A stretch of 64,000 nt of DNA from Coleophoma eucalyptorum. Lineage: Eukaryota; Ascomycota; Leotiomycetes; Helotiales; Dermateaceae. Positions 23,314 through 34,802 of this stretch are shown one piece after another. The stretch covers positions 124,001 through 188,000 of the forward strand of contig JALRME010000015.1 in assembly GCA_026120035.1 (NCBI GenBank). The letters are read 5' to 3'. A program made the translations under genes and the position numbers. Below the pieces are notes generated by a model. It was not told the DNA's origin. It made no database searches and saw only the letters and a program-made list of their open reading frames with translations. The stretch's first letter is position 1, and each line of letters begins with the position of its first letter.

Positions 23314-24480
23314 CTTTGGGTCCTGCGGGAGCCTATCCGTCGTGATTCTTGAACTGAACGAGGACCTTGACACACATCTCAAAAGAGCCTTCTTCCAAAG
23401 AAACATAGGGCTAGGAACGAGTGGTATATTGTGACCGAATCACGGTCGATCGCTAAGATGTATATTGAAGCGGGTTGGAGGACCAACATGTGCATAACTG
23501 ACTGGCTAATGATGCTAGCCAAAGCCTACGATGAAAGCGGTCTCCAGGTACGTAAAGTGCTTAGATGTGATGTCTCTGATAGCGATGTTCACGTGTTTTT
23601 TATTCCCGGGTGATGCCGCTCTCTTGCTAGTGTAAAGTGTAATTTTGATTCCATTCCAGATGCATCCTGGTGATGATCAATAATCGGGACCGTCTGCTCA
23701 TCAATGGGCGACTCGAGTGCCAAGCGAAAGCTTCCAGATACATTCTAAAGATTTTAAAGATTCAGCTTCCGGGTTTCGGCAATGCATGTGTGTATAGTTG
23801 AGCAGGGGTTGGGTGAAAGTTTTGTGAATGGATGCCGGATTTTTACTTTCACAACAAACATTTGTGGCTTGAAGATTGACAACTTGGCATACCTCTTCCA
23901 AGTAATCAGATGTCTTATTTTGTAATAGCAGAGATTAATTGTAGTTCTAAACGGCTACTGTTCTCGTTCTTGAGGATAGACATTGGATCCTCATCAGTGA
24001 GCGAGCTACCGATCCAACTTGGAAAACCCTGAAAAGGTTACAGTTTTCCTCGACCGACTTCCATGTGCAGACACCGTTATTGTATCCTGCAATAAAACCC
24101 TCGACTTTCTCGAAATATAGTAGCTTGGCCAATCATCTGCAGAATGACAAGCCTGGAGTGCGTGGCTGTTCTGACAGCGGCCTTAGCGAGCATGCATATT
24201 TTGAACGACTGCTGCGCTAAAGAGCCAGTCTATAAGGCGTGGTTTGACTTTTCAACTGTCCCGTGCTAGTCAAATGCAAACCGTTTTTGGAGTACCAGCA
24301 TTCCATTACCTGGCAATACAAAAGTAATGTGAACCTTCGGGGAGTCGGAGATGGGTTCAGTCGGACGTCCCTCCGTCGTTCGTCATCTTTCTTCAAAACA
24401 AACATCTCATCAATCTGCGGCCTTCTAGAACTTCGATTCCGCGCCAAATACAATCCATGGTTCCATGAACCCTTCTTAAC
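23314..24480. other. Divergent promoter region, PTH11-like / permease
   Basis: 1.17 kb between divergent genes. The short open frames (for example 23431-23613) lack any protein features. No gene seen. Confidence 0.5.
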
Positions 24481-26255
24481 ATGAAAGAAAACACGTACGA
24501 AAATGAATTTGGGCCAGAATTGGTACCACCAAGGCGCGGGCAAGAAGATGACGTGGATCCCGGGAATGACGATGGGGATGAAGAATATCACGCCTATCTG
24601 GGATCAACATTTACAGACCGCAAGGACATGGTTCGTCTAGGGCGAGTTCAAGAATTGAAAGTGAGTTAACTTATCGATATACTCTTTCGTGAAGCTGATA
24701 TCCTACCAGAGAAACTTTCGTACTCTATCAACATTCAGCTTCATTGTAGTCCTTCAAGATAGTTGGGAGGCAATTATAATGTAAGCGTCTACGCCCAACA
24801 AAATCGCAATAAACGTCCTAACAGTATCCAGTGCATGTTCACAAGGATTGGGAGATGGTGGCCTGGCAGGACTCTTTTGGACATATATTTTTACCTTCAT
24901 TGGGCTAGGCTTTGTCTTCACATCTCTTGCAGAGCTGGCTTCGATGTCACCAACAGCTGGTGGGCCATACCACTGGGTCAGTGAGTTTGCAGACCCCAGA
25001 TACCAGCGATTTTTGAGCCACCAGACGGGATGGATGACAATCTTGTCACTACAAGCCGGAGCAGCTTCAAGTATCTACCTAGTTGGTACCCTATTGCAAT
25101 CATTTATCACAGCCAACTACCCGGCATATTCCCCAACACAATGGCAAGCAACGCTATTTATGATTGCAGTAGTTATTGTCATTTATTCTCTTAACATTTG
25201 GGCTGCTGAGGCAATGCCAGTGGTTCAGAATATAACGCTTGTCATTCACATTGCGGGTTGCCTAGCGATATCGATTGTCCTTGTGGTCCTCTCACCGCGG
25301 AATACCCCAGACGTGGTATTTACCCAGTTTGTTAATAATGGTGGATGGAGCTCAATGGGACTAACAGTCATGGTTGGGCAAAGCTCTGCCATCTACGGTC
25401 TTATTGGTAAGTTTCCAGAGTGCACCTGGATTATTTAGGTGCTCCCATATTCTTTACCAGCTAACTCATTCAGGTACCGATATGGCTGCACATCTCGCAG
25501 AAGAGGTAAGAGATGCAAGCAGAACGGTTCCATACACAATGATCGGCAGTTTTTTGCTCAATGGGACTTTGGGAATGATACTTCTTATCTCATTTCTCTT
25601 TGCCATAACAAATATTGATGATGCTTTAACCGACGAGTCGGGCTATCCTTTCATCTGGGTCTTCCGACAAACTGTTTCGCTCGGCGGGTTGAACGGAATG
25701 ACCACTATTATACTCATCGTATGCTTTTCTTCCGCCACCTCCTTCAACTTGTCAACCTCTCGAGCGCTGTGGGCTTTTGCTCGAGACGAAGGCCTGCCGT
25801 TCAGCAGCTGGATTGCACGAGTTCACCCAAGGCTGCACGTCCCTTCGAACGCGATACTCCTCACATGCATGTTCGTCGTAGTCATGTCTTTAATCGACAT
25901 TGGCTCGGACATCGCCTTTGATGCGATTGTGTCCTTGAATGTGGTCTCTCTGATGCTTACGTATATGATGTCGATCGGGTGTATTCTTGTTCGTCGACTG
26001 CGTGATCCTGGTAGCCTCCCAAAGGCACCATTCAGACTTGGAAGGTGGGGAGTGACGATAAATAGCCTCGGACTTATTTGGGCCACCTTTGCTTTCTTTT
26101 GGTGTTTTTGGCCGAATACAACGCCGGTGACGGCGCAGACTTTCAATTGGGGAGTCCTCATGTTTTCGGCAACGGCGGCTGCGAGTTTCCTGGACTATAT
26201 AGTGCGAGCAAAGAAGGCCTTCTACGGCCCAGTGTCCAAGATTCATGCTGCTTGA
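24481..26255 (+). CDS. APC-superfamily amino acid/GABA/choline permease
   Basis: Four exons (24481-24660, 24710-24780, 24832-25406, 25474-26255), 535 residues. The splice after WEAIII into ACSQGLGDGGLAGLFW rebuilds the conserved first transmembrane hairpin. Later blocks AELASMSPTAGGPYHWVSEF, AAHLAEEVRDASRTVPYTM and STSRALWAFARDEGLPFS are standard for the fungal choline/GABA permease group. It is a relative of the permease at 18142-19900 but clearly diverged, with different exon boundaries. The acidic N-terminus (EDDVDPGNDDGDEE) is cytosolic. Plasma-membrane amino acid or quaternary amine uptake is likely; substrate unknown. The short exon 2 (71 bases) is easily missed. Confidence 0.9.
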
Positions 26256-27283
26256 GGCCAACCATAGCTGGTTTACCTTACCTAGATTTCGTATCATTTT
26301 ATCATTGCTTAAGATTGAGCGCCTCGGAGGGTTTTAATATCGAGACGTTCGCTGATGACCCGTATATTCTTCGATAAGTCAATGCCTTGGGTTTGTGCGA
26401 TTATCACCACGCAAAACCCAGCAATCACTGCTTGGTACATCTACCTGCCAAAAAGGAATGGAAGCTTTCTGGTCCGGAATGAGGCATGGTAGTTTCCCTT
26501 AGGTGCAACGATTCTCTCGAACAATTTTCCACCAGTAGACTCATATTGGTATGGTAGAAGTAGAAATTCCTGAGACGACAAATTTCGTGGCCTGTGTAAC
26601 AAATCCGAGTAACTTTATCGCGAAATACGACAAAACACGAGGGCTAGCCGAGGCTGCAGAGGATTAAGTCAAGAAGAACGACGGGACCAACCGACTGAAA
26701 ACCTAATCTGGGCACAAATACAGTTCTTTCGTGGCCTCGATCAATGCGGCCGGAATGCTCGGCGGTACATTAGTTCCGGGGAAGACGAAGACGAAGAAGA
26801 AGAATTAAGAGAGCAGAACGGCAGCAGGGCCAGACAAGGGAAGAGGAGAAGGAAGAAAGCATAAACGAGCTTCCTTCGTGCAATTTCAACAGCGCCTTTC
26901 CCGAAAAACTTGGATATTGAAACCTTCGTCTATATTGCCACGGGCAAGCGAACGGTCTCGGGAAAGCTCATTGGCAAAAGGGTCTCCTGATTCCTGCCCC
27001 GTGGGAGAGCGGAAACATTGTTTCTTTTTCGTGCGGTCAAGTGCAGGAGAGAACTGCTCTCGCTGTACTGGTCGGGGTAGGATGAAGGATCATCGCTTGC
27101 CGTCATCTCATTTCCCTTGCCAGGAACCACACACTCCGGCCACGAGATGAGCCTCTTCCCTCTAGGCCTCTCCTAAATGGGAGAGAGGGGAAGTCTAAAT
27201 TGGACAAGCACATATATGATGATGGCATCGCCACGAATTCGATTTGCGAGTGTCCACCTAACCTTAGTCGCCCTCTCAGCACC
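26256..27283. promoter_or_regulatory. Intergenic / promoter of secreted peptidase
   Basis: 1.03 kb; a purine-rich run with GAAGAC units lies near 26775-26800. No gene recognised. The right half should hold the peptidase promoter. Confidence 0.45.
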
Positions 27284-29038
27284 ATGTCGTTCTTTTCCGT
27301 TTTCCTGGTCGCTTCCACTCTGGCTGTGAATGTCAGCGCTCTTGTTTGGACAGCTTGCGGCACGGGTTTGGACTGCACGACTATTCAAGTGCCCCTTGAG
27401 TATGGAGATATCTCCTCCACCACGGCTGCGAATCTGGCTCTGGTCAGATACAAAGCGACCGTAGCATCGACCGCACGCCTCGGATCTCTCCTCGTCAACC
27501 CTGGCGGACCAGGAGCATCGGGGGTTAACTTCGTGGCGGCTGGTGCGGGTGCTGCCGTCTCAGCTCTCAGCGGAGGACTTTACGACATTATCGGATGGGA
27601 TCCCAGAGGAGTGGGAGCCAGTACGCCATTGTTGGAATGTTTCGCAAACGCAAGTGCTGAGTACGATTTTTCCAATGCGCTTCCCTCAGCGCCAAATCTC
27701 TGGCTTGGACAGTACACGAACGCGAGTGCAGATGCAGCCGTCGCATCGGCTATCTCAGATTTCGATACTTCCGTAGCTGCTCTGGCTGATGCTTGCGTCG
27801 CTGAAAACTCCGAGGCGCTGTTCACATCTAGTGCGGCTTACAATGCGCGGGATATGCTCAACATTGTGGATGAGCTCGACGGAACTACCGCGAAGCTGAA
27901 CTATTGGGGCTTCTCATATGGAACTGTCTATCTCGCCGAGTTTATTCAGGCATATCCAGATCGGGTCGGTAGAATCATTGCAGATGGCGTTGTAGATCCG
28001 GTTACAAACTCGGACACATATGCTGCGCAACTTGCTGTTGATCAGTAAGTTCTCTACATTGACGCTACAAGCCAAACCGTACTAATGTTCCAATCAAGGG
28101 TCAGCACAAGAGATGCCTTGAATGATTTCGCTGCTTTCTGTACTACTGCCGGGAGCGCAGGCTGTTCATTTGCTACCGCACCTACCGGTGTGACTGACGA
28201 TGTAGCAACGCGAATGGACAATATGCAAGAAGATCTATTCAACAACCCTCTCGTGGCATCAGGACTATCTATCAGCCTCGATATTCTTAACCCCGTATTG
28301 AACTCCCTTCTCAGAGTCCCAACAACATGGCAAACTCTCGCATCGGTCCTCAGCGACTTGGAAGTCCGAAATGCAACATCAATGATCTCCCTTTTGACTT
28401 CCCTGGCAAGTGCATCACCCACAAACGGGTCCGCACCAGGAGTTGGCACGTTTTCCGTCAATCCACTCAACTGCGTCGACAATGCGCCTTCTTCCAGTGT
28501 CACACTCGATGATGTAGTCAATCTTACCAAGACCATCTCCGTCAAAGAGAATACACCTCTCTTGAACGCCGGACTGACCCCAATCAGCTTCTGCCGCAAC
28601 TTCCCAGACACGCGCGCCCTCCTGGCAAATGCAGGGACAAGCAACATGTCCAACACCGACAGTGTGCTCGCAGCAGCCAAGGCACCCATCTTAATCATCT
28701 CGCCCTCACATGATGTAGCCACACCTCTAAAAGGCGCGCAAACCCTGCGTGATCTGCTTCCCAACTCTTCTACCCTTGCGATCAGAGGTGGGAGTGGTCA
28801 TACCACTATTTCGCACGTCTCGCTCGGTATGGCAGAGGCCGTTTCCGCATTCCTCACTGCTGGTACGATGCCAACTGACGGTGCCTTCTTCTCTCTGGAT
28901 CAGGATGTGTTCCCAACTGGTGTCACAGATAGTAGTCTGGTGACGCCAGCTGTATTCAACGGTACATATACCACGGCGCAGCAGGCTTTGTTGACGGCAA
29001 CGTACGATATTGGACTTGCTTTCTTGGCGATTGCCTGA
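27284..29038 (+). CDS. Secreted tripeptidyl aminopeptidase-like alpha/beta hydrolase
   Basis: Two exons (27284-28044, 28099-29038), 566 residues. A signal peptide (MSFFSVFLVASTLAVNVSA) precedes the family start TACGTGLDCTTIQVPLEYG. LLVNPGGPGASGVNF is the oxyanion region, WDPRGVGAS follows, and GFSYGT carries the nucleophile Ser at about 211. The TAP-like C-terminal domain supplies the Asp of SPSHDVATP and the His of GSGHTT, so the triad is complete. Several Asn-X-Ser/Thr sites (for example NASA, NGT) fit secretion. Bacterial and fungal relatives release N-terminal tripeptides or cleave proline-type substrates. The role is likely extracellular peptide breakdown. The intron has a tactaat branch site. 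Confidence 0.9.
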
Positions 29039-29296
29039 GTTTGCAACGCTATGCACGGAGTTATAGAACCGATATAATAAAACATTTGACAAACCTCTCC
29101 ACTCCAAATGTTCATTTCTGTCCTTTATAGTGATTGTTAGACATGATTAAATGTCCTTCTAGTGGCTCTCCTGAGAAACCAGGACATGCCAATGCATTGC
29201 TTCAAGGCCGAAAGTTGATATGTCATCTCAGATGCTCTACACAACTCCTGCTAAACAATTTTCCAGACGCCCAATATGCCATGATGTCAATCCTTC

Positions 29297-30169
29297 TTAA
29301 TCCAAAGTTGGTGCTAATGTAATCAGACTGAACCTCAGCTCTCCACCCCCGGCCTCCTCTTCTCTCTTTAAGAAAGCTCTGACACCAAGGTCTAACGCCT
29401 TCTCACTCAACACGTCCTCATCCTCACTCAACACCCCTCGGTCTAGTGGACCTTTTCGTCGTCCATCCATCTCCCAGAGGTGTCCATCTTGTTCATTCTT
29501 GACAAAACAGACATAGTGCAAGTCGATATCGTCTTCCTCTCCAGGGGCTGTGGATTGTCCCTGTTGCGCCGCAGAGGCGTGGGCCGATTCGAGGACAGGT
29601 GAGTTGTAGAGAAGGTCAGCGCGATCAGATGGAGCAAGGGGGACGGCTTGTTTGATGAGGGTGTCGAGATCAGAACCGGACTCTGGAGTTCTTGTTAGCC
29701 ATAGGACCACTTGTTGCCTTATGATCAAGACGTGCCAATTAATCCCCTGGCGGTACCATTGCTAACTGCGTGCAATAACCCGATGAGACCACAGGCATTC
29801 CGGATTGTCTGCTTGTACCAAACTACCGGTTCACCCTCGCCTTTACCCTCGTAGAAATCTCTCTTCTCATCCTCTTGTCTGCGAAAGGTCTCGTATGAGT
29901 TACTGACGGGAAAGACGAGGAGTAATGCTGCTGCTGGGCGGGGGATGAAGGACAGGAGCGCGGGGTCGTCGATGGAGAAGACGTCATGGAAAGATAGAGC
30001 TGGCGAGAGACCTAGATTGTGGATCATCGAGGTCATTACCTCAGGGTTGTTCTCTGTTTAGGTTAGGGTTTGCTACTGTCATGATGTCTAGGCAGCATAG
30101 AGACATACCGAGGGGCACAAACGCCTTTGCCGTTTTGGGCACATCTGGGTTTTCCTGTGTTCCTGCCAT
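29297..30169 (-). CDS. Ubiquitin C-terminal hydrolase, UCH (peptidase C12) family
   Basis: Three exons (30169-30109, 30053-29757, 29682-29297) encode 247 residues, the normal size for Yuh1/UCH-L3. The oxyanion Gln (about 102) and catalytic Cys108 lie in YKQTIRNACGLIGLLHAVSN. The catalytic His is in DLHYVCFV and the Asp in WEMDGRRKGP. The third exon begins at the acceptor ctccag, giving SNESGSDLDTL. The enzyme removes small adducts from the C-terminus of ubiquitin (and Rub1/NEDD8 in yeast) in the cytosol. Start MAGTQENPDVPKTAKAFVPLE matches the usual N-terminal strand. It is divergent from GH131 across 1.5 kb. Confidence 0.92.
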
Positions 30170-31695
30170 CTTCAAGTGTGAGCTTTATCTTGAATACGCG
30201 GTCTATTTAATATGGGGATATGACGGGAGAATAAAAAAGGTGCAGGTGGAATGGTCAAGATTTGAATTTGGGTAGAGCTGTTTGTAGCTCCAGCCGAGCT
30301 CCAGCAGCAACTCTGATACTTTAGGCACAGCTTTGCGTCATTCCTGCCCCTCGCTTCGGCCCGACGTATTGCCATTGGTGCCTCACCAGCCAGGCATAGA
30401 TTTCCCTCCAGTGCAAGGCTAAGGCACTGCAAGAAGCATCTTACGGACTTTCTTTTCTCCATCCTTAAATCTTCGTTACCTCAAGGAGTCCATGTTGCAT
30501 AACATACCTACTGTACTAGTTTGCGAACTCCAGGATTGCCTGTGTTGTTGTGAAGGAGAAGCGAAGGAACTATTCAATTACGGTAGGATCACAAACACTT
30601 TGCTTGGGCCTACCGCAGCCCCTCTACGAGTTCCCCCAGCTCGGCTCTTCCGCATCAACTCACTCTGGCTTTTGGGGTTCCAGTAATGCTCCCACTGGAA
30701 AGCAACTCCTTACGCTTCATCCCAAAAGACGAGACTTTGGCACTTGTCGCGTGAATCACAGTCATCGATTCGGATGATACGGATGATTTGCACAGCCGGG
30801 TGTGAAGAAGCAGAGCGGCATTGTTTCTGAATTTCCAACCCGGCAAAGGTTATTTGATGGAGAGCATGGGGTGATTTGGGTGGTCTGGGTGATTTGGACC
30901 CCAATCGCCTGCTTGTATGGCTCGTATATTGGGAAGATTCTGAGCCCAATAATAATCTCCAGCAGATCCACCTCCACAAGCCTCGCTTCTTCCACCCAGC
31001 ACGGTATATTCACCCATATCTTTCATGGGGTGCTCGGGGTTCTCTGGTACCACACCCTCGTTTTCGCTTCTCTTCAGCGAGCCTCGACAAGGATGTCACC
31101 CAAATGCACTCGCTATGAAACGAGCTCCAAGCCTTGCTGGGTCCAGCATGGAAAGAGTGGTATACGCCATGGAAGCATAATTCCTTCCTCTTCATCCGAT
31201 CTTCCCTCCGCGTCCTTCTTGATCCTTTCTGACATGGCAAACATGAGGAGAATGGCCCATCTTCAACACCCCCACACCGAACCATATCTCGATTTTTCAG
31301 AACGAGGTATGATCACCGCGCCGGAACTGTGCGTGTTTACACTCGACCTGAACCTTCTCCTATTCACGTTGCCAAGTTCCTGCGTCGTAAGAAAGAAAGT
31401 ATAATTTATGAAGAGATCGTGGATAGATGAGACAACATGCTTTTAACCTTTCAGGCTGAGATGAAACAGCCGTTGGGGCCGAGCATCTCCAACCTTGTGA
31501 TCCTTTCGTAGGATTGTTTGTACCTGGGACTAAAAAGGTGACTGGGAGTACTTATACTCGTAGAGATGCCATTATTCGTTACAGTTCTTATCAATAACCA
31601 TCTCGTCTTTTTGTCCTTTCACCAAGCATATACATTCCTTTAGGAGTTGACCTCCACTTACGATCTTTTAAAACAAAAAGCACCCATCAATTAAA
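30170..31695. other. Divergent intergenic region, UCH / GH131
   Basis: 1.5 kb with no gene I can support. A 200-codon open frame (30802-31404) begins only at GTG and has no conserved features. Near 30870-30898 the phrase GTGATTTGG occurs twice around a GGGTGGTCTGG. Confidence 0.45.
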
Positions 31696-32705
31696 ATGGT
31701 TTCCAATATCTTTTCCGCGGCGCTCGTATTTGCTGCCGTTGCTTCTGCTCAAAATTGCAGCATTCAGTTTGAAGGCCGCCTGTCAGCTGTTGCTACTCCG
31801 TCAGCTTTTGATGCAACGACTAGTCTCTACGATCCAAAAAATGTCTTTGGCCAGAGTTAGTAGATCTATATCTTTGAGTGCATCGCTTCTAACAATATAT
31901 AGATCTTACATGGGGTGCGATCATTCAGATCCCCGCGGTTAAGGCATCCCTAGTAAGTAGCTACATTGTTCACAGCAAGTCCGTCACTTATCAATCTGCA
32001 GTTCGACGCCAAAATAGGCGCCATACCATTTGAGGTGACCATCAGTGATAAATCCATCTTCGCCCCATCTGCAACCAATGTTCAGACTGGCTTCCGTCGT
32101 GCTGAGCTTCTTCCTGCCAGCAATAATGGAAGCGATCCATCCACACTTGGCGTCAAGACCCTTCATTTCTCCATCATGAAGGACGATGCCAGGCCCTTGA
32201 ATACTTCTCATGAGTACCAATTGGTCTTTGTTGAGACTGCTGATTTCAGCACCAACCAATTCGCTCTCAAGACTGGTACTATCAGCGGTCTGGCGGGTGA
32301 CCCAAACCAGCTTGTTCTCCAGAGTAATGTCCGCGATCCTACAACTCTCTTTGCCACTCCATTCACCTCGGGGACGTTCCACAACTTTGGTCTCGTTCTT
32401 GATTTTGACAAGAAGTAAGCTTTTCCTCTTGAAATTCCATCTAAGCTCTGTCTAACAAATTGTTCAGCACCACCCAAGTCTTGTATAGCAATGGCACTGC
32501 CGCTCTTGCCCCTGTCTCTGGTGTTGTTGCCAACGATGTCAGCGGCCGTGGGCAGTTTCATTTCGGGATGCTCAAGAAGCCAACTGGCGATAATATCACA
32601 GATGTCACCAAGGGGGGATTCCAGCCCAGCAACATCAACGAGGGTATCATCTACGGTGGTATTTTCGAGGAAGACAGCTCTAGTGGATGTATTAGCATGC
32701 AGTAG
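31696..32705 (+). CDS. Secreted glycoside hydrolase family 131 beta-glucanase
   Basis: Four exons (31696-31855, 31903-31952, 32002-32414, 32468-32705), 286 residues. The signal peptide MVSNIFSAALVFAAVASA is followed by the GH131 start QNCSIQFEGRL and NVFGQNLTW. The core ISDKSIFAPSATNVQTGFRRAELLP and GVKTLHFSIMKDD is the family's hallmark. Single catalytic domain, with no carbohydrate-binding module. Known GH131 enzymes have broad beta-1,3/1,6 and 1,4-glucanase activity and are often plant-associated. Exon 2 is only 50 bases. The protein ends shortly after GIIYGGIFEEDSSSGC, as is usual. Confidence 0.92.
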
Positions 32706-33011
32706 ACGTTTTATAGAAAAGCGATAATAAGAACATATTTATGTATTGTACGATGTCAGGCTCTAATCTAAGTATGAGGACATTGTTTACTCTTTGAGCA
32801 AAAATTTGGGTAGTGATTTGGTTTCATAAATTAGTTCGTCACTGGTACTTTGTATTATAGACATATTTTCTAGAAGCCAATGCACATTTTACCGCCGAAA
32901 GACAAAGTATTTAAGTCATCCAAATATACTTCCTTCTGTCACTTTGCGAACTCACTATTTGCCAATACCTGCTTAGCATAGGAGAAACTTGAATTCCTTC
33001 TACATTACTCG
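32706..33011. other. Convergent intergenic spacer
   Basis: 306 bases between the 3' ends of GH131 and the alpha/beta hydrolase; AT-rich, no features seen. Confidence 0.5.
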
Positions 33012-33983
33012 TTAAGCTACAAGATCATATATACGTTTGATCTCCTCAATAATAATCTCCGGCTCCATGAACTGAATATTGTGGCCGCTCTTTGTCGAGT
33101 CCCGATAAACACACAGGCTTGGGTCGCGCGACAACTTCAGCATCTCTCTCATACGCGGGCCAGAATTCGCCTCCCACTCATCTACAAAGTGCTGATAATC
33201 CTTGCGGTCCTGTTCGGTGCCATTCCCCTTCTTGATAGCCGCATCAAGCGTGTTCTGGAAATGCCGCGCCGTCCAGCGGCCATGAATCACACTGACAGGG
33301 TGGTTCCCCAGTGCATGGTTCTCCAGTTGCTTCTTGGGAGCCAGGACCGACACGCCGATCTTGAACCCTTGGCACTCGGCCATCGTGGTCGCTTGATAGC
33401 GAAGATCCGCCTGCGCCTTCTCAATGACCTCGAATTCTCCCGGCAATAGGATATTCTTCTCGCGCTCCTCGGTCATCTCGAAGGCATCGATGCCAGTGTC
33501 AATCGCTTCGAAATACGGGTAGGGGAATTCTTCCTGCCGCTCAAACGTGCCTTCTTGATTCGCATCCACGAAAATCATGCCCACGATGTCGTTGGGTCGA
33601 AGATGCAGGAATTCTCGCGCAAGAATCCCGCCCCATGAATGGGCAATGACGATGTATGGCGGTGCCACATTGATGTTCCGGAGCAGCGTGTCCAGCTCGT
33701 GCGCGATGGCGACGGCGGTATTGGCCTTGGGCGGGTTGGGGTAGTTCTCGCTTTTCCCCAGACCTGAGCGGTCGTAGGTGAGAAACCGAACGAAAGGCGA
33801 TGCGAGTCGTCGCACCGCGACCCATTCGTCGATTGTGCTTCCGAGGCCTTGCATCACTATCACGACGGGTTCATTCTTGCGCCGATCTGGGCCTGCGACT
33901 GAGACGTAGAGTTTGTGATCCCCAATGCTAACGAGGGCTGACTTTTCTCCATTTTCCCAGTCTTGAATCGGGTATTCAGTCAT
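33012..33983 (-). CDS. Alpha/beta hydrolase
   Basis: Single exon, 323 residues, no signal peptide, so probably cytosolic. VIVMQGLGSTIDEW is the oxyanion strand-turn, YDRSGLGKSE the conserved loop, and AHSWGG the nucleophile elbow (Ser116). The Asp of FVDANQEG or a later acid, and the His of SGHNIQF near the end, would complete the triad. The architecture resembles the prolyl aminopeptidase / haloalkane dehalogenase-like branch. Substrate unknown. The base composition is more GC-rich than the flanks, which is common for an intronless coding exon. Confidence 0.85.
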   Translation of the reverse strand: MTEYPIQDWENGEKSALVSIGDHKLYVSVAGPDRRKNEPVVIVMQGLGSTIDEWVAVRRLASPFVRFLTYDRSGLGKSENYPNPPKANTAVAIAHELDTLLRNINVAPPYIVIAHSWGGILAREFLHLRPNDIVGMIFVDANQEGTFERQEEFPYPYFEAIDTGIDAFEMTEEREKNILLPGEFEVIEKAQADLRYQATTMAECQGFKIGVSVLAPKKQLENHALGNHPVSVIHGRWTARHFQNTLDAAIKKGNGTEQDRKDYQHFVDEWEANSGPRMREMLKLSRDPSLCVYRDSTKSGHNIQFMEPEIIIEEIKRIYDLVA

Positions 33984-34802
33984 TTTAAAAAAATGCGCGA
34001 GGTGAAGATATATTGATTGGAATTGATGATAGAAGTCAAACAGTCATGTGATGGGCTTTGTTTGCATTTTAGGTGTCAGTCAAGTAATTAAGGGAGGGCT
34101 TCTGAAGTCTGTCTTAATCAAGAGCCTTTGAACTTACAATTGCACTTCCAACTCTATGTCCTTTTGTTTCAATAATTGAAAATGAGTATATTTTAGAGAA
34201 ATGTAGAATTGCAGTATGAAATTGATATTTTAGTACACTCCACAATCAGGCATCAAATCGCACGTATGCAGGTATTGGGCACTAGTTTCAAGGCAACAAC
34301 GATAGGTTTCAGTTAAGATCTCCTATACTACTATATCGTGAATGGGTCGACCCGGTGATATATTCTTCGCTCGGTAGATTGGAGTTTGGTAGGTGGGATA
34401 TAGTTCGTCCTAATATGAGTCGAGTTAACAATGTTATTGTTTGAGCTTTGGCACGTTTTGAAGAATCTGTAGAACAGAATTGAGACTAAATATATATAGA
34501 TATGTGGGGGGTGTAACAGGTGGTTTGGGCCTGCTCACCTACCTAAAATGGGGAAACATCCCGTGTCCCACTTTGGACTTAATGTATTTAATACTGCTGG
34601 TCTCGCCGCTCGCTAAGGATTGACATATTTAAGTAAATGTCATAAGAATCCAACCTACCTAGATACTAATTCCACGGTGGTAAGAATGTCAGATGAATTT
34701 AGAAAAATACTCGCACAGCGCTCATTGTGCTGTAAATGGTCATGGCGACCATATATTTGATTCGCTAAGGCGTCACATTGATCAACAAAAACAGCGCTGT
34801 GA
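33984..34802. other. Intergenic region
   Basis: 819 bases between two leftward genes: promoter of the alpha/beta hydrolase and 3' flank of the six-hairpin gene. AT-rich, no gene. Confidence 0.5.

Noticed and set aside
28054..28764. 236-codon minus-strand open frame opposite the secreted peptidase
   Set aside because: Antisense shadow; the plus strand carries the intact hydrolase triad.
30802..31404. 200-codon open frame
   Set aside because: Starts only at GTG, resembles translated noncoding DNA, and lies in a divergent promoter region.
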